DNA from: Yoonia sp. GPGPB17 | Lineage (GTDB): Bacteria > Pseudomonadota > Alphaproteobacteria > Rhodobacterales > Rhodobacteraceae | Reading direction: 5' to 3' | Assembly: GCF_037892195.1 (NCBI RefSeq) | Contig: NZ_JATACI010000002.1 | Location: forward strand, 3,038,001 to 3,102,000 | DNA length: 64,000 nucleotides | Shown: positions 27,491 through 37,745 of the stretch, one piece after another | Numbering within the stretch: position 1 is the first letter of the stretch | Layout: each line of letters begins with the position of its first letter | Notes under the pieces: model-generated | The model's input: the letters and a program-made list of their open reading frames with translations, nothing else | What the model was told of the DNA's origin: nothing | Databases searched by the model: none | Program-made: the position numbers and the translations under genes

Positions 27491-28866
27491 AGGTACAGCC
27501 CCGGCAGCTTGGTCCGCGCTGATGGGCGTTTGAAGGCTGCCATCAACCCATGCGGGCTCCGCCCGTACAGGGAACCGAGGCTCGCCGGAAACAGCGCGTC
27601 GAACCCCTGTGGTGTGGTCAACGCGTCCGGCCCCGGTGTTGGGCTGAAGCTTAGGCCGAAGTCGCGGAACCGCGTGAAAATCTGTGTCTGACATGGGTGT
27701 TTTTCCTTCTCAGGGTCGCGGGGGACAGGCGGGCCATTCATGATGATCTCGAACCGTTGCAGATCATCTACGGCAGCATGCCCATGGTCTTGGGCGCAGA
27801 GGTAAAGTGTTGCATCGGTTGGCATCTTGCCCTTCGCCAGAGCACTGAACTCTGCCTTTGGGTCTTGGCCAAAAAAGACGTTATGGTGAGCCAGATCAAC
27901 GCCAATGGGCTTGGCCGCAAAGGCGTGCACGAAGGCCGACAGGCTGCGCGGCTGGGTATGTTGCGGACGCACAGCTGTTTTCACACTTTCCCCAAGCAGC
28001 CCAGTGACCAATGCGCGCGGGTCGCCATTGAACAGCACCACATCTGCCGGGAAGTGACCTAGTTCTGTTTGCACACCGTTGATCCGCCCGTTTTGTCGGG
28101 TGATGCGGGTCGCGGCGGTGTTGTAGTGGAACGCCGCGCCGCGTGTCTTCGCAAGTTCTGCGATTGTCTGTGCCAATTGGTGCATGCCGCCGGAAACTGA
28201 CCAGACGCCCTGTGCCTCGGCCCGCCAGATCAACGACAGAATGGCGGGTGATGCATAGGGTGATCCGCCGACATATGTGGCGTAACGCCCAAAAAGCTGC
28301 GCGAGGCGGGGGTCGCTGAACGACTGCTTCAGCAGACCCGCGAGGGTCTTATGCGGGGCCATATCCGGGATCAGGCGGGGCTGGGCCAGGACCGTTTTTG
28401 TGACTTGCATTTGGTTCGGTTCGGCGGTGCGCATCATGGGGCCGTCGAACGCTTCAAACAACCGTTTGGTGCGAGCGGAGAAGGCTGCGAACTCTCGTCT
28501 TGCTTTCGCGCCAAATGTTGCCGTTACATTGGCAAGGCTCTTGCTCTGATCCGCATCCAGATCAAGCGTGGTGCCATCATCCCAGAAGTGTCGGGCCAGC
28601 GTGGTCAAAGGCTGAAGCGTCAGATGATCTTCCAGCACTTCGCCGACGTCAGCGAAAAGCGCTTCGAACACAGGACGCATCGTCAGGACAGTTGGCCCGG
28701 CATCTACCGGCCCTGCCGCCGACGCAACCGTGCGCATCTTGCCACCGGGGGCGGCGTGCATGTCCAGCACGGTCACATCGCAACCTTGATGACTGAGTCG
28801 CAACGCAGCCGCGAGCGCGCCGATCCCGGCGCCAACCACAACAATTCTGGGCTTCTCAGCTTTCAT
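27313..28866 (-). CDS. crtD: Methoxyneurosporene/hydroxyneurosporene desaturase (CrtD)
   Basis: A 517-aa FAD-dependent desaturase. The N-terminal dinucleotide fold is IVVVGAGIGALAAALRLS, with APGGKMRTV after it; the family C-terminal block is LYLCGGGAHPGAGVPMATLSG. It introduces the 3,4 double bond in acyclic hydroxylated carotenoids. The start is ATG 28866. Its last ~59 codons overlap crtC in another frame and read as a low-complexity Ser/Thr/Ala tail, as often seen where crtD and crtC overlap. It is divergent from crtE and shares the PpsR-type box at 28909. Confidence 0.9.
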   Translation of the reverse strand: MKAEKPRIVVVGAGIGALAAALRLSHQGCDVTVLDMHAAPGGKMRTVASAAGPVDAGPTVLTMRPVFEALFADVGEVLEDHLTLQPLTTLARHFWDDGTTLDLDADQSKSLANVTATFGAKARREFAAFSARTKRLFEAFDGPMMRTAEPNQMQVTKTVLAQPRLIPDMAPHKTLAGLLKQSFSDPRLAQLFGRYATYVGGSPYASPAILSLIWRAEAQGVWSVSGGMHQLAQTIAELAKTRGAAFHYNTAATRITRQNGRINGVQTELGHFPADVVLFNGDPRALVTGLLGESVKTAVRPQHTQPRSLSAFVHAFAAKPIGVDLAHHNVFFGQDPKAEFSALAKGKMPTDATLYLCAQDHGHAAVDDLQRFEIIMNGPPVPRDPEKEKHPCQTQIFTRFRDFGLSFSPTPGPDALTTPQGFDALFPASLGSLYGRSPHGLMAAFKRPSARTKLPGLYLCGGGAHPGAGVPMATLSGQHAAAAIMTDHASTLMSRPTAMRGGTSMGSATAGPKQSQS

Positions 28867-28908
28867 CAAACCCCGAGTCTCTCGTTACGATTGATTTACA
28901 TTGACATA

Positions 28909-28926
28909 TGTAAACTAAAATAGACA
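28909..28926. promoter_or_regulatory. PpsR/CrtJ operator (TGT-N12-ACA) between crtD and crtE
   Basis: Exact TGT-AAACTAAAATAG-ACA pattern in the 84-bp divergent region, just upstream of the crtE ribosome-binding site. PpsR represses photosynthesis genes under oxygen at such sites. It overlaps a palindrome-like TTTACATTGACATATGTAAA at 28895-28914. Confidence 0.65.
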
Positions 28927-28950
28927 CTATAGATTGCAAAGGAGATGCGT

Positions 28951-29832
28951 ATGAGAATCTCAGAGCGTATTGACGCAGCCATGACAGCGGCCATAGCCGC
29001 AGGTCAGGGCGGCTTTGCCCCACCGAAGCTGGCGGCGGCCTTGGAGTATGCCGTTACCCCAGGCGGTGCGCGGATCAGGCCGACGATCCTGACATCGGTG
29101 GCCATGGCGTGCGGTGATGACCGCCCTGCGCTGACAAATGCAGCCGCCGTCGCACTTGAGGTGATCCATTGCGCCAGCCTTGTGCACGATGACTTGCCCT
29201 GCTTCGACGACGCCGACATGCGCCGGGGCAAACCAGCGCTGCACTGCGCCTATTCAGAGCCGCTTGCCGTGCTGACCGGCGACAGCCTGATCATCATGGG
29301 TTTTCAGATCTTGGCGCGTGCGGCTGCGGATACGCCCGACCGTGCCCTGCGCCTTGTCGATATTTTGGGCACGCGCACCGGCATGCCCTTTGGGATTTGC
29401 GCCGGGCAGGGGTGGGAAAGCGAGGACGAGATTGATCTGTCCGCCTATCACCAAGCCAAGACGGGCGCGCTGTTTGTTGCCGCCACCCAGATGGGGGCCG
29501 TTGCGGCTGGTCAGGAGGCAGAACCGTGGGAAGAGCTTGGCGCACGCATTGGCGAGGCGTTCCAGGTGGCCGACGATCTGCGCGATGCGCTTTGCGACGA
29601 GGTGACTTTGGGCAAGCCTGCGGGTCAGGATGATCTGCATGGTCGTCCGAATGCGGTTGCCGCATATGGCGTAAAGGGTGCAATTCAACGTTTTGATGAC
29701 ATTCTGGGTGGCGCCATCTCATCTATCCCCGCTTGTCCGGGCGAGGCAGCCCTGGCGCAAATGGTGCGGGCCTATGCCGACAAACTGGTGCCTGCGGGTG
29801 CGCGCGGCAGGCCCACCGTTCCTGGCGAGTAA
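28951..29832 (+). CDS. crtE: Geranylgeranyl diphosphate synthase (CrtE)
   Basis: A 293-aa prenyl synthase from ATG 28951; AAAGGAG ends 6 nt before it, whereas the ATG at 28945 directly abuts that sequence. The two Asp-rich motifs are HDDLPCFDDADMRRG and QVADDLRDA (the latter a variant second motif), with the IRPTILTSVA region early. It condenses IPP with farnesyl/allylic diphosphate to make GGPP for carotenoids and the bacteriochlorophyll tail. It is co-directional with crtF, whose ATG overlaps its stop by one base. Confidence 0.92.
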   Translation: MRISERIDAAMTAAIAAGQGGFAPPKLAAALEYAVTPGGARIRPTILTSVAMACGDDRPALTNAAAVALEVIHCASLVHDDLPCFDDADMRRGKPALHCAYSEPLAVLTGDSLIIMGFQILARAAADTPDRALRLVDILGTRTGMPFGICAGQGWESEDEIDLSAYHQAKTGALFVAATQMGAVAAGQEAEPWEELGARIGEAFQVADDLRDALCDEVTLGKPAGQDDLHGRPNAVAAYGVKGAIQRFDDILGGAISSIPACPGEAALAQMVRAYADKLVPAGARGRPTVPGE

Positions 29833-30980
29833 TGAAAGACCTCGACATCACCCTGCCAAAACCTGCGTTGCCACGCGGGGCGGCACGGACATCTCGTCGT
29901 ATCACCCGGCTCATTGCGTCGCGCGGCTTTCAGAAATGGGCGGCCAGATTTCCTTTGACTCGCCGGTTTGTGCGCTCCGAGGGTGGGGCGATGTTCGATC
30001 TGGTTGCCGGGTTTTGCTACAGTCAGGTCTTGCAGGCTTTCGTCAAGTTAAGGCTGCCCGAACTTTTGCTCACGCAGGAGATGACACCAGAAGCCTTAGC
30101 GGCAGAGGTCGATATCCCACAAGATCGCATGCCCGTTCTACTGGCGGCGACGACATCAATTGGTCTGATCAAACGCCGCCGCTCCGGGCGCTACGCATTG
30201 ACGACGCGAGGTGCGGCATTGGCCGGGGTGCCGGGGTTGGCTGGCATGATTGAACATCATAATGTTCTGTACCTTGATCTGGCAGACCCAGTCGCATTTT
30301 TCAGAGGCGAGGTGGAAACAGAGTTGGCCGAATTCTGGCCTTACGTGTTTGGCGCGCAGGGTGCGCAGGACTCGGCTACAGTGGCGACCTATTCGCAGTT
30401 GATGGCAGACAGTCAGGTGCTTGTCGCCGAAGACACTCTGGCGACCGTGCAATTGTCTGGTTGCCGTCGCATCTTGGATGTTGGCGGTGGGACAGGGGCA
30501 TTTTTGACGGCAGTTGGGCTGGCGCATCCTGACCTACGGATGACACTCTTTGATCTGCCTGCTGTCGTTCCTTCCGCTGCAAAGCGCTTCGCTGACGCTG
30601 GTCTGTCAGACCGTGTCGATATCGTTTCCGGATCTTTTCGGGATGATAGGCTGCCGCAAGGCGCCGATGTCATCAGCCTGATCCGCGTCCTTTACGACCA
30701 CGCGGATGAAACGGTCATCGCCCTTCTAAGATCCGCCTATGACGCGCTACCCGTTGGCGGGCGCATCCTAGTTTCAGAGCCGATGACCGGTGGAGACACC
30801 CCGCAGCGTGCAGGCGACGCTTACTTCGCGCTTTACTGCATGGCGATGCGCACGGGCCGCGCACGCTCTCAGGCCCAGATCGCGGCACTGCTGGCGCAGG
30901 CCGGGTTTTCGGAAATTATCACGCCGAAGGCAGCGCGCCCTTTCATCACGTCCATCGTGGAAGGTGTAAGGGAAAGTTGA
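29832..30980 (+). CDS. crtF: Hydroxyneurosporene O-methyltransferase (CrtF)
   Basis: About 382 aa from ATG 29832 (TAATG with crtE). The N-terminal helical dimerisation region precedes an SAM-binding fold: ILDVGGGTGAFLTAVG near residue 215 and LFDLPAVVPSA for the ribose-binding acid. It methylates the 1-hydroxy group of demethylspheroidene-type carotenoids. The frame extends upstream of 29832 but only inside crtE. Followed by a PpsR-type box before bchC. Confidence 0.9.
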   Translation: MKDLDITLPKPALPRGAARTSRRITRLIASRGFQKWAARFPLTRRFVRSEGGAMFDLVAGFCYSQVLQAFVKLRLPELLLTQEMTPEALAAEVDIPQDRMPVLLAATTSIGLIKRRRSGRYALTTRGAALAGVPGLAGMIEHHNVLYLDLADPVAFFRGEVETELAEFWPYVFGAQGAQDSATVATYSQLMADSQVLVAEDTLATVQLSGCRRILDVGGGTGAFLTAVGLAHPDLRMTLFDLPAVVPSAAKRFADAGLSDRVDIVSGSFRDDRLPQGADVISLIRVLYDHADETVIALLRSAYDALPVGGRILVSEPMTGGDTPQRAGDAYFALYCMAMRTGRARSQAQIAALLAQAGFSEIITPKAARPFITSIVEGVRES

Positions 30981-30990
30981 CACTTTAAAT

Positions 30991-31008
30991 GTCTAAAATA
31001 ATTGACAC
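30991..31008. promoter_or_regulatory. PpsR/CrtJ operator (TGT-N12-ACA) upstream of bchC
   Basis: Exact TGT-CTAAAATAATTG-ACA 83 bp before the bchC start and 11 bp after the crtF stop. In Rhodobacter the bchC promoter, which also transcribes bchXYZ and puf, is controlled by PpsR/CrtJ at this place. Confidence 0.65.
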
Positions 31009-31090
31009 TACGGCATGTAAGGCTAAACTATGACGAGACAGAGTGTCGCGGGTGATGCCTTCTTCATCTGCCTCGCGAGGGAGAAAAACG

Positions 31091-32029
31091 TTGGAAACAA
31101 AGGCCGTTATCCTATCGGCGCCAGGTGATTTGGCGATTGATCAGGTGGGAATCGTACCTCCTGCGGCTGACGATGTTGTCGTTGCGGTCAAGCATTCCGG
31201 CATTTCCACCGGCACCGAGAAGCTTTTCTGGACGGGTGAGATGCCTCCTTTCCCCGGTATGGGCTATCCTTTGATCCCCGGATACGAGGCCGCTGGCGAA
31301 GTGGTTGAGGCTGGCGCTGACAGCGGTTTTCGTGTTGGTGAACATGTCTTTGTGCCGGGTGCCAGCTGCTATGACGGTGCGCATGGGTTGTTTGGGGCTG
31401 CAGCGGAGACGCTTGCCACCAAAGCGTCGCGTGTCACCCGGATTGATCCCGGCCTTGGTGCGGCTGGCGCTTTGCTCGCGTTGGCCGCGACAGCGCGCCA
31501 TGCGATGGCTGGCCCCAACAAGGCTGTTCCTGATCTGATCATCGGCCATGGTGTGCTGGGGCGCCTTTTGGCGCGATTGACGATCGCCTCGGGCGCACCC
31601 GCGCCAACCGTTTGGGAGGTTGACCCCATTCGTATGGCGGGTGCTGCGGGATACGCGGTGACGACGCCAGAGTTGGACCCGCGCCGCGACTACAAATCGA
31701 TCTATGACGCCTCTGGTCGCGGTGATCTGCTCAATGACTGGATTGGCCGCATCGCCAAGGGCGGCGAGATCGTGCTGGCGGGTTTCTACTCAGCACCACT
31801 GCAATTCGCCTTTCCGCCAGCGTTTATGAAAGAGGCCCGGTTCCGCATCAGCGCGGAGTGGGCACCCGATGACATGACGGCCACAAAAGCGCTGGTTGAG
31901 TCGGGCGTTCTGGAACTGGCAGATCTGATCACCCACCAGCAACCCGCAGAGATGGCAAGTGGGGCGTACGAAACCGCCTTTACCGATCCGTCCTGCCTGA
32001 AGATGATTTTGAACTGGGGAACCGCATGA
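31091..32029 (+). CDS. bchC: 3-(1-hydroxyethyl) bacteriochlorophyllide a dehydrogenase (BchC)
   Basis: About 312 aa from TTG 31091 (GAGGGAGA upstream; the residues from 31043 look like leader). It is a zinc-independent alcohol-dehydrogenase-like protein: [50 protein letters not shown]. It oxidises the 3-hydroxyethyl group to acetyl late in bacteriochlorophyll a synthesis. The stop overlaps the bchX ATG by 4 nt. It begins the bchCXYZ-puf run. Confidence 0.9.
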   Translation: METKAVILSAPGDLAIDQVGIVPPAADDVVVAVKHSGISTGTEKLFWTGEMPPFPGMGYPLIPGYEAAGEVVEAGADSGFRVGEHVFVPGASCYDGAHGLFGAAAETLATKASRVTRIDPGLGAAGALLALAATARHAMAGPNKAVPDLIIGHGVLGRLLARLTIASGAPAPTVWEVDPIRMAGAAGYAVTTPELDPRRDYKSIYDASGRGDLLNDWIGRIAKGGEIVLAGFYSAPLQFAFPPAFMKEARFRISAEWAPDDMTATKALVESGVLELADLITHQQPAEMASGAYETAFTDPSCLKMILNWGTA

Positions 32030-33030
32030 AAGACGAGATTCCAAACCTGAAGGATTTTGATCAGCGTCTGCGCGATGAGGCCCACGAAGACCCCAGCCTC
32101 GAAGTGCCGCAGGGTGAACCGACATCCAAGACCCAGATCATTGCGATCTATGGCAAAGGCGGCATTGGCAAGTCATTCACGCTGGCGAACCTTAGCCATA
32201 TGATGGCCGAGATGGGCAAGCGGGTGCTGTTGATTGGCTGCGATCCGAAGTCTGACACCACAAGCCTGCTCTTCGGCGGCAAGGCCTGCCCGACAATTAT
32301 CGAGACATCAGCGAAGAAGAAGCTCTCGGGCGAAGAGGTCGCAATTGGTGATGTCTGCTTCAAGCGCGGCGGCGTCTTTGCGATGGAACTCGGGGGCCCC
32401 GAGGTGGGCCGCGGGTGCGGTGGTCGTGGGATCATCCACGGTTTCGAGTTGCTCGAGAAGCTGGGGTTCCACGATTGGGACTTTGACTATGTGTTGCTCG
32501 ATTTCCTGGGCGACGTTGTCTGTGGTGGCTTCGGTCTGCCGATCGCACGCGATATGGCGCAAAAGGTCATTCTGGTTGGCTCGAACGATTTGCAATCTCT
32601 TTACGTGGCCAACAACGTCTGTTCGGCGGTCGAGTACTTCCGCAAGCTGGGCGGCAATGTTGGTGTCGCCGGTCTGGTGATCAACAAAGACGATGGCACC
32701 GGCGAGGCGCAGGCCTTCGCTGAGGCGGTGAACATTCCGGTCCTCGCGGCCATTCCGCAGGATGATGACTTGCGTAAGAAATCGGCGAACTATCAGATTG
32801 TCGGCACAAACCAGAGCCAGTGGGGCCCGATGTTTGAGGGCCTTGCTGAGGCTGTGGGTGCGGCTCCACCAGTGCGCCCGACACCGCTGGATCAGGACGG
32901 TTTGCTGGGCCTCTTTGATGCCAAGGATACCGGTGCGGACTATCAACTAATCCCCGCGACCGACGTTGACATGCGCGGCAAGAACGCGAAGCCAAAGGAA
33001 AGCCTGGAGGTCATCTACGATGACGCATGA
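32026..33030 (+). CDS. bchX: Chlorophyllide a reductase iron protein (BchX)
   Basis: A 334-aa NifH-like ATPase. P-loop [14 protein letters not shown] (near residue 45), then [13 protein letters not shown]; the two Cys that ligate the dimer-bridging 4Fe-4S cluster are in [10 protein letters not shown] and DVVCGGFG. It feeds electrons with ATP hydrolysis to the BchYZ component, reducing ring B of chlorophyllide a. It overlaps bchC by 4 nt and bchY by 11 nt, so the subunits are translationally coupled. Confidence 0.95.
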   Translation: MKDEIPNLKDFDQRLRDEAHEDPSLEVPQGEPTSKTQIIAIYGKGGIGKSFTLANLSHMMAEMGKRVLLIGCDPKSDTTSLLFGGKACPTIIETSAKKKLSGEEVAIGDVCFKRGGVFAMELGGPEVGRGCGGRGIIHGFELLEKLGFHDWDFDYVLLDFLGDVVCGGFGLPIARDMAQKVILVGSNDLQSLYVANNVCSAVEYFRKLGGNVGVAGLVINKDDGTGEAQAFAEAVNIPVLAAIPQDDDLRKKSANYQIVGTNQSQWGPMFEGLAEAVGAAPPVRPTPLDQDGLLGLFDAKDTGADYQLIPATDVDMRGKNAKPKESLEVIYDDA

Positions 33031-34621
33031 GGCGGACACCCAAGGCTACGAAGTTGGCTATGATGAGGCTGGACAAGTTCAGATCATCGAGGGTGTTGCG
33101 CGTGAAGAAGCCTCTCAGTTGGAGGCTGGCATGCAAGCGACTGCTTTGGAAGGCGGTTGCACGGCGAGTGCTGGGTCGATGGAGGCTGCGGCGCGGGCCG
33201 CTGGTAAGTCCGAGATTCTGGACCAATACGCGAAGGACTATCCGCAAGGACCTCATGATCAACCGCAGAGTATGTGCCCTGCGTTCGGGTCTTTGCGTGT
33301 AGGCCTTCGGATGAAACGTGTGGCCACGGTTCTGTCCGGATCGGCGTGTTGTGTGTACGGCCTCACGTTTGTATCGCATTTCTATGGTGCCCGCCGGTCT
33401 GTTGGCTATGTGCCGTTCAATTCCGAAACCTTGGTGACCGGTAAACTGTTCGAGGATATTCGCGAGAGCGTGCATGATATGGCAGACCCTGATCGCTATG
33501 ACGCGATTGTGGTGACGAACCTTTGTGTGCCGACCGCCTCCGGCGTACCGCTGCGGTTGCTGCCAAAAGAGATCAACGGTGTAAGGATCGTGGGCATTGA
33601 TGTGCCTGGATTTGGCATTCCCACCCATGCTGAGGCGAAGGACGTCTTGGCAGGTGCAATGCTCGCCTATGCCCGGGAAGAGATTGCCGCCGGTCCGGTC
33701 CAAGCACCTGTGGGTGGCAAATCTGACCGCCCGACTGTCGCGCTGCTAGGCGAGATGTTCCCGGCCGATCCGATGATGATCGGTGCGATGCTGGCTCCGA
33801 TGGGCTTGGCTACGGGTCCGGTTGTGCCGACGCGTGAGTGGCGCGAGCTTTATGCCGCGCTCGATTGCGGTGTCGCGGCGGCGATCCATCCGTTCTACAC
33901 CTCGGCAATCCGTGAATTCCAAGGCGCTGGCCGCAAGATCGTCGGCTCTGCCCCGGTTGGCCATGACGGTACGGCTGATTGGCTGGCCGCGATCGGTGAC
34001 GCGTACGATGTGAAACCTGACCAGATTGCAGCGGCGCAGAATGCGTTTTTGCCAGCGATCAAGGGCGCCCTTGCTGGCGCGCAGATCAATGGCACCGTAA
34101 CGCTATCGGGCTATGAGGGTTCTGAGCTTCTGGTCGCACGGCTGCTGATCGAAAGCGGCGCCGACGTGCCTTATGTCGGCACTGCTTGTCCTAAAACCGA
34201 ATGGTCGCGCCCGGATGCCGCATGGCTCGCCGCGAAGGGCGTGAAGGTCGTCTATCGTGCATCGTTGGAGGATGATCTGGCCGCCGTTGACGCCATCAAG
34301 CCAGACTTGGCGATTGGCACGACACCCGTTGTGCAACACGCCAAAGAACATGGCATCCCATCACTCTACTTCACCAATCTTATCTCAGCACGGCCACTCA
34401 TGGGGCCAGCGGGTGCAGGCTCGCTCGCGCAGGTCGTGAATGCCGCGATTGCGGGCAAAGAGAAAATGGACACGATGCGCGCGTTCTTTGAGGGCGTGGG
34501 CAATGAAGACACCGCCGGCGTCTGGGAAGGCACACCAAATGTGCGTCCGGATTTCCGTGCACAGCACCAGAAGAAACTCGACAAAATGGCGCGCGCAGCC
34601 AAAGCGCAGGAGATGATCTGA
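33020..34621 (+). CDS. bchY: Chlorophyllide a reductase subunit Y (BchY)
   Basis: About 533 aa from ATG 33020, preceded by GGAGG inside the end of bchX; the longer frame from 32966 is only bchX sequence in another frame. NifD-like fold with [19 protein letters not shown] (Cys ligand), [14 protein letters not shown], and the C-terminal [15 protein letters not shown] block. With BchZ it forms the catalytic component of chlorophyllide oxidoreductase. The stop codon TGA shares its last base with the bchZ ATG. Confidence 0.93.
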   Translation: MTHEADTQGYEVGYDEAGQVQIIEGVAREEASQLEAGMQATALEGGCTASAGSMEAAARAAGKSEILDQYAKDYPQGPHDQPQSMCPAFGSLRVGLRMKRVATVLSGSACCVYGLTFVSHFYGARRSVGYVPFNSETLVTGKLFEDIRESVHDMADPDRYDAIVVTNLCVPTASGVPLRLLPKEINGVRIVGIDVPGFGIPTHAEAKDVLAGAMLAYAREEIAAGPVQAPVGGKSDRPTVALLGEMFPADPMMIGAMLAPMGLATGPVVPTREWRELYAALDCGVAAAIHPFYTSAIREFQGAGRKIVGSAPVGHDGTADWLAAIGDAYDVKPDQIAAAQNAFLPAIKGALAGAQINGTVTLSGYEGSELLVARLLIESGADVPYVGTACPKTEWSRPDAAWLAAKGVKVVYRASLEDDLAAVDAIKPDLAIGTTPVVQHAKEHGIPSLYFTNLISARPLMGPAGAGSLAQVVNAAIAGKEKMDTMRAFFEGVGNEDTAGVWEGTPNVRPDFRAQHQKKLDKMARAAKAQEMI

Positions 34622-36081
34622 TGCTCGTCACCGATCATGATCGCGCGGGCGGGTACTGGGGGGCGGTTTATGCCTTCTGCGCCGTAAAGGGTTTGCAGGT
34701 TGTGATTGATGGCCCTGTTGGGTGTGAAAACCTGCCTGTGACCTCTGTGTTGCATTACACCGATGGTTTGCCGCCGCATGAGCTGCCGATTGTCGTGACA
34801 GGTCTGGCTGAAAGCGAGATGGGCGAGGGCACCGAAGAGGCAATGAAGCGGGCTTGGGAAACGCTTGATCCTGCTTTGCCTGCTGTTGTGGTCACGGGTT
34901 CTATTGCCGAGATGATTGGCGGCGGTGTGACCCCGCAAGGCACCAATATCCAGCGCTTCCTGCCCCGCACCATTGATGAGGATCAATGGGAGTGCGCGGA
35001 TCGCGCGATGACGTGGATCTTCACAGAGTTCGGCATGACCAAAGGCCGGATGCCGCCAGAAAAGAAGCGTGAAGAAGATGCAAAGCCGCGCGTGAATATC
35101 CTTGGGCCGATGTATGGCGCCTTCAATATGCCCTCTGATCTGGCCGAGATACGGCGCCTTGTCGAAGGCATCGGTGCAGAGATCAATATGGTTATGCCGT
35201 TGGGTGCCCATGTGGCCGAGATGCGCAATCTGGTGAATGCTGATGTGAACGTCACGATGTATCGTGAGTTTGGCCGCGGCCTTTGTGAGGTGCTGGGCAA
35301 GCCCTATCTGCAAGCGCCATTTGGTATTGATTCAACCACGAAATTCCTACGCAAGCTGGGTGAGTTGACAGGTCTCGACCCCGAACCGTTCATCGAGCAA
35401 GAGAAGCATTCGACCATCAAGCCCGTCTGGGATTTGTGGCGGTCGGTCACACAGGATTTCTTTGCAACGGCGGAATTCGCCATTGTTGCCAACGAGACAT
35501 ACGCGCGTGGTGTTCGTCACTATCTTGAGGGTGATCTGGGCTTTCCTTGTGCCTTTGCTGTGGCCCGGTGTCGCGGCAAGAAGACCAACAACGACGAAGT
35601 GCGCAGCTTGATGCGCGCCAAGCGGCCCTTGATCGTACTCGGGTCCATCAACGAGAAAATGTATATGGCTGAGATGAAGGCGGGGCATGGCCCGTCGCCA
35701 GTGTTCATCCCCGCTAGCTTCCCCGGTGCTGCCATTCGTCGTGCCACCGGCACGCCGTTTATGGGCTACGCAGGGGCGACCTATTTGTTGCAAGAGGTCT
35801 GCAATGGCCTGTTTGATGCGCTATTCCATATCCTGCCTTTGGGCAGCGAGATGGATGAAACCGATGCTACCCTGACACCGCTACGCCGTGACTTCCCTTG
35901 GGACCCCGATGCGCAAGCCAAGCTGGATGAGATCGTGGCGAACCACCCGATCCTGACACGTATTTCTGCCGCCAAAACGCTGCGTGACGCAGCCGAGCGT
36001 GCAGCACTCGATGCCGGCAACGACCGGGTTGTCTTAGAGACCGTCGAAACACTCGAAACTTCTAACGGAGGACGCAAATGA
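34621..36081 (+). CDS. bchZ: Chlorophyllide a reductase subunit Z (BchZ)
   Basis: A 486-aa NifK-like protein: [39 protein letters not shown] (Cys ligand), [33 protein letters not shown], and the C-terminal [16 protein letters not shown] tail. It completes the BchXYZ enzyme. Its stop overlaps the pufQ start by 4 nt, so the reductase and puf genes form one continuous transcription unit. Confidence 0.94.
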   Translation: MLVTDHDRAGGYWGAVYAFCAVKGLQVVIDGPVGCENLPVTSVLHYTDGLPPHELPIVVTGLAESEMGEGTEEAMKRAWETLDPALPAVVVTGSIAEMIGGGVTPQGTNIQRFLPRTIDEDQWECADRAMTWIFTEFGMTKGRMPPEKKREEDAKPRVNILGPMYGAFNMPSDLAEIRRLVEGIGAEINMVMPLGAHVAEMRNLVNADVNVTMYREFGRGLCEVLGKPYLQAPFGIDSTTKFLRKLGELTGLDPEPFIEQEKHSTIKPVWDLWRSVTQDFFATAEFAIVANETYARGVRHYLEGDLGFPCAFAVARCRGKKTNNDEVRSLMRAKRPLIVLGSINEKMYMAEMKAGHGPSPVFIPASFPGAAIRRATGTPFMGYAGATYLLQEVCNGLFDALFHILPLGSEMDETDATLTPLRRDFPWDPDAQAKLDEIVANHPILTRISAAKTLRDAAERAALDAGNDRVVLETVETLETSNGGRK

Positions 36082-36302
36082 CTGATTTTACAACAGATGC
36101 ACCGATGACAAGGGCCCGGTCAGCGCCGCCGAAACGCGAATACTACGCCTATTTCGGGCTGATCTTTCTGGCCACGCTGCCGCTTTGCATCCTGACATGG
36201 GTGTTGTCAGCGGCACGCCGGATGGAACTGCCTGCGAAAGGCCCATTCGCCAAGGCCTGGACACAGGCGCGCATCATCACGCCGCAAATCTTCAGCGCAT
36301 GA
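36078..36302 (+). CDS. pufQ: PufQ, bacteriochlorophyll-synthesis-associated membrane protein
   Basis: A 74-aa protein with one membrane helix ([19 protein letters not shown]) and a basic stretch [15 protein letters not shown], as in PufQ. PufQ is needed for normal bacteriochlorophyll levels and may carry pigment precursors. It overlaps bchZ by 4 nt and precedes pufB by 147 bp. Confidence 0.88.
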   Translation: MTDFTTDAPMTRARSAPPKREYYAYFGLIFLATLPLCILTWVLSAARRMELPAKGPFAKAWTQARIITPQIFSA

Positions 36303-36449
36303 AGCCGACGGCACGACATTTGCCCGGCAACGGGCATCCGACGTTCATCATTCCCCCCCGGGATGGTGGATTGGGGCAGAGGAAGAGCTTCTGTCGTAAC
36401 CCGGCCGCGGGGGGTGCGCGGCGTCAGTATACATTTTTGGAGACAAAAC

Positions 36450-36605
36450 ATGGCTGACAAATCTGACCTGTCTTTCACAGGTCTCACTGACGAGCAGGCC
36501 CAGGAGCTGCACGCAGTCTATATGAGCGGGTTCACACTCTTCGCAGCTGTGGCCGTGGTTGCTCATATTCTGACGTACATCAAGCTTCCTTGGTTCAGCT
36601 GGTAG
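36450..36605 (+). CDS. pufB: Light-harvesting 1 (B870) beta polypeptide (PufB)
   Basis: A 51-aa antenna protein from ATG 36450 with GGAGA upstream. Its single membrane helix runs [15 protein letters not shown]. His39 (AVVAHIL) is the bacteriochlorophyll ligand and His21 (QELHAVY) is the second conserved His; the C-terminal LPWFSW is typical. It forms the LH1 ring around the reaction centre with PufA. Confidence 0.95.
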   Translation: MADKSDLSFTGLTDEQAQELHAVYMSGFTLFAAVAVVAHILTYIKLPWFSW

Positions 36606-36619
36606 GAGAGGAATAGCAC

Positions 36620-36772
36620 ATGGCACAGTTCTACAAGATCTGGCTGGTATTCGACCCTCGCCGCGTATTCGTGGCGCAGGGCGTATTCCTGTTCCTTCTC
36701 GCAGCGATGATTCACCTCGTCCTGCTGAGCAATGAAAGCACAAACTGGTTCCAACTCGCCTTCGGCATGTAA
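36620..36772 (+). CDS. pufA: Light-harvesting 1 (B870) alpha polypeptide (PufA)
   Basis: A 50-aa antenna protein, 14 bp after pufB with AGGAGAGGAA upstream. It starts [20 protein letters not shown], has one membrane helix, and His32 (AAMIHLVLL) as bacteriochlorophyll ligand. It is short enough to be absent from length-filtered ORF lists. It partners PufB in the LH1 ring. Confidence 0.95.
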   Translation: MAQFYKIWLVFDPRRVFVAQGVFLFLLAAMIHLVLLSNESTNWFQLAFGM

Positions 36773-36798
36773 GGACCGGCTTTTGCCGCAAAGAAAAA

Positions 36799-36828
36799 GC
36801 TGCGGGCGGGCAACCGTCCGCCCGTAGC
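36799..36828 (+). other. pufA-pufL intercistronic stem-loop
   Basis: An 11-bp stem GCTGCGGGCGG / CCGCCCGTAGC (one G-T pair) with an 8-nt loop, 26 nt after the pufA stop. In Rhodobacter a hairpin in this place stabilises the pufBA segment, giving excess LH1 over reaction-centre protein; the same role is inferred here. Confidence 0.7.
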
Positions 36829-36901
36829 AAACACCGACATTGACGATGACAGGGCGCACCGGAACGCGGATGCAGGGCCTGTCTAGAATGGAGATAGGAA
36901 G

Positions 36902-37732
36902 ATGGCACAGCTCAGCTTCGAAAGGAAATACCGGGTTCGTGGCGGGACATTGGTAGGCGGTGATCTGTTCGACTTTTGGGTGGGGCCATTTTATGTTGGC
37001 TTCTTCGGGGTCACGACGTTCTTTTTCGCCGTCCTTGGGACGATATTGATCTTTTACGGGGCCAGCCAAGGCCCCACGTGGAACCCGTGGTTGATTTCGA
37101 TTAACCCGCCGCCGCTTGAGTACGGCCTGGGTGCTGCGCCGCTGATGGATGGCGGGCTTTGGCAGATCATCACGATCTGTGCCATCGGTGCCTTTGTCAG
37201 CTGGGCGATGCGCGAGGTTGAGATTTGCCGCAAACTCGGCATTGGCTATCATGTGCCATTTGCCTTTGGCGTGGCGATCTTTGCCTATGTGACGCTGGTG
37301 GTGATCCGCCCGGTATTGCTGGGTGCCTGGGGCCATGCGTTCCCATACGGTATCTTCAGTCACCTCGATTGGGTGAATAACGTGGGCTACACCTACGGCA
37401 ATTTTCACTACAACCCGGTCCATATGATCGCGATTACGTTCTTCTTCACCACCTGTCTTGCGCTTGCGCTTCACGGATCACTGGTGTTGTCGGCCGTGAA
37501 CCCGCCAAAGGGTCAGGAAATCAAGTCGCCAGACCACGAAGACACCTATTTTCGTGATCTGATCGGCTATTCCATCGGGCCATTGGGTATTCACCGCCTC
37601 GGCCTGTTCCTGGCGCTCAACGCTGGTTTCTGGTCGGCGATCTGCATCGTGATTTCCGGCACCGTCTGGTTCGAAGAATGGATCATTTGGTGGGACTGGT
37701 ACTATGAGCTCCCTTGGTGGGTCGATCTGTAG
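36902..37732 (+). CDS. pufL: Photosynthetic reaction centre subunit L (PufL)
   Basis: A 276-aa five-helix membrane protein. Pigment and iron ligands are in the conserved segments [16 protein letters not shown] (special-pair region), ALHGSLV (iron ligand) and GIHRLGL (iron ligand). It starts [15 protein letters not shown] as usual, with GGAGATAGGAAG before the ATG. Its C-terminus (ELPWWVDL) is slightly shorter than in R. sphaeroides. It forms the reaction-centre core with PufM and the H subunit, whose gene is not in this window. Confidence 0.97.
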   Translation: MAQLSFERKYRVRGGTLVGGDLFDFWVGPFYVGFFGVTTFFFAVLGTILIFYGASQGPTWNPWLISINPPPLEYGLGAAPLMDGGLWQIITICAIGAFVSWAMREVEICRKLGIGYHVPFAFGVAIFAYVTLVVIRPVLLGAWGHAFPYGIFSHLDWVNNVGYTYGNFHYNPVHMIAITFFFTTCLALALHGSLVLSAVNPPKGQEIKSPDHEDTYFRDLIGYSIGPLGIHRLGLFLALNAGFWSAICIVISGTVWFEEWIIWWDWYYELPWWVDL

Positions 37733-37745
37733 GAGGATATGAACA

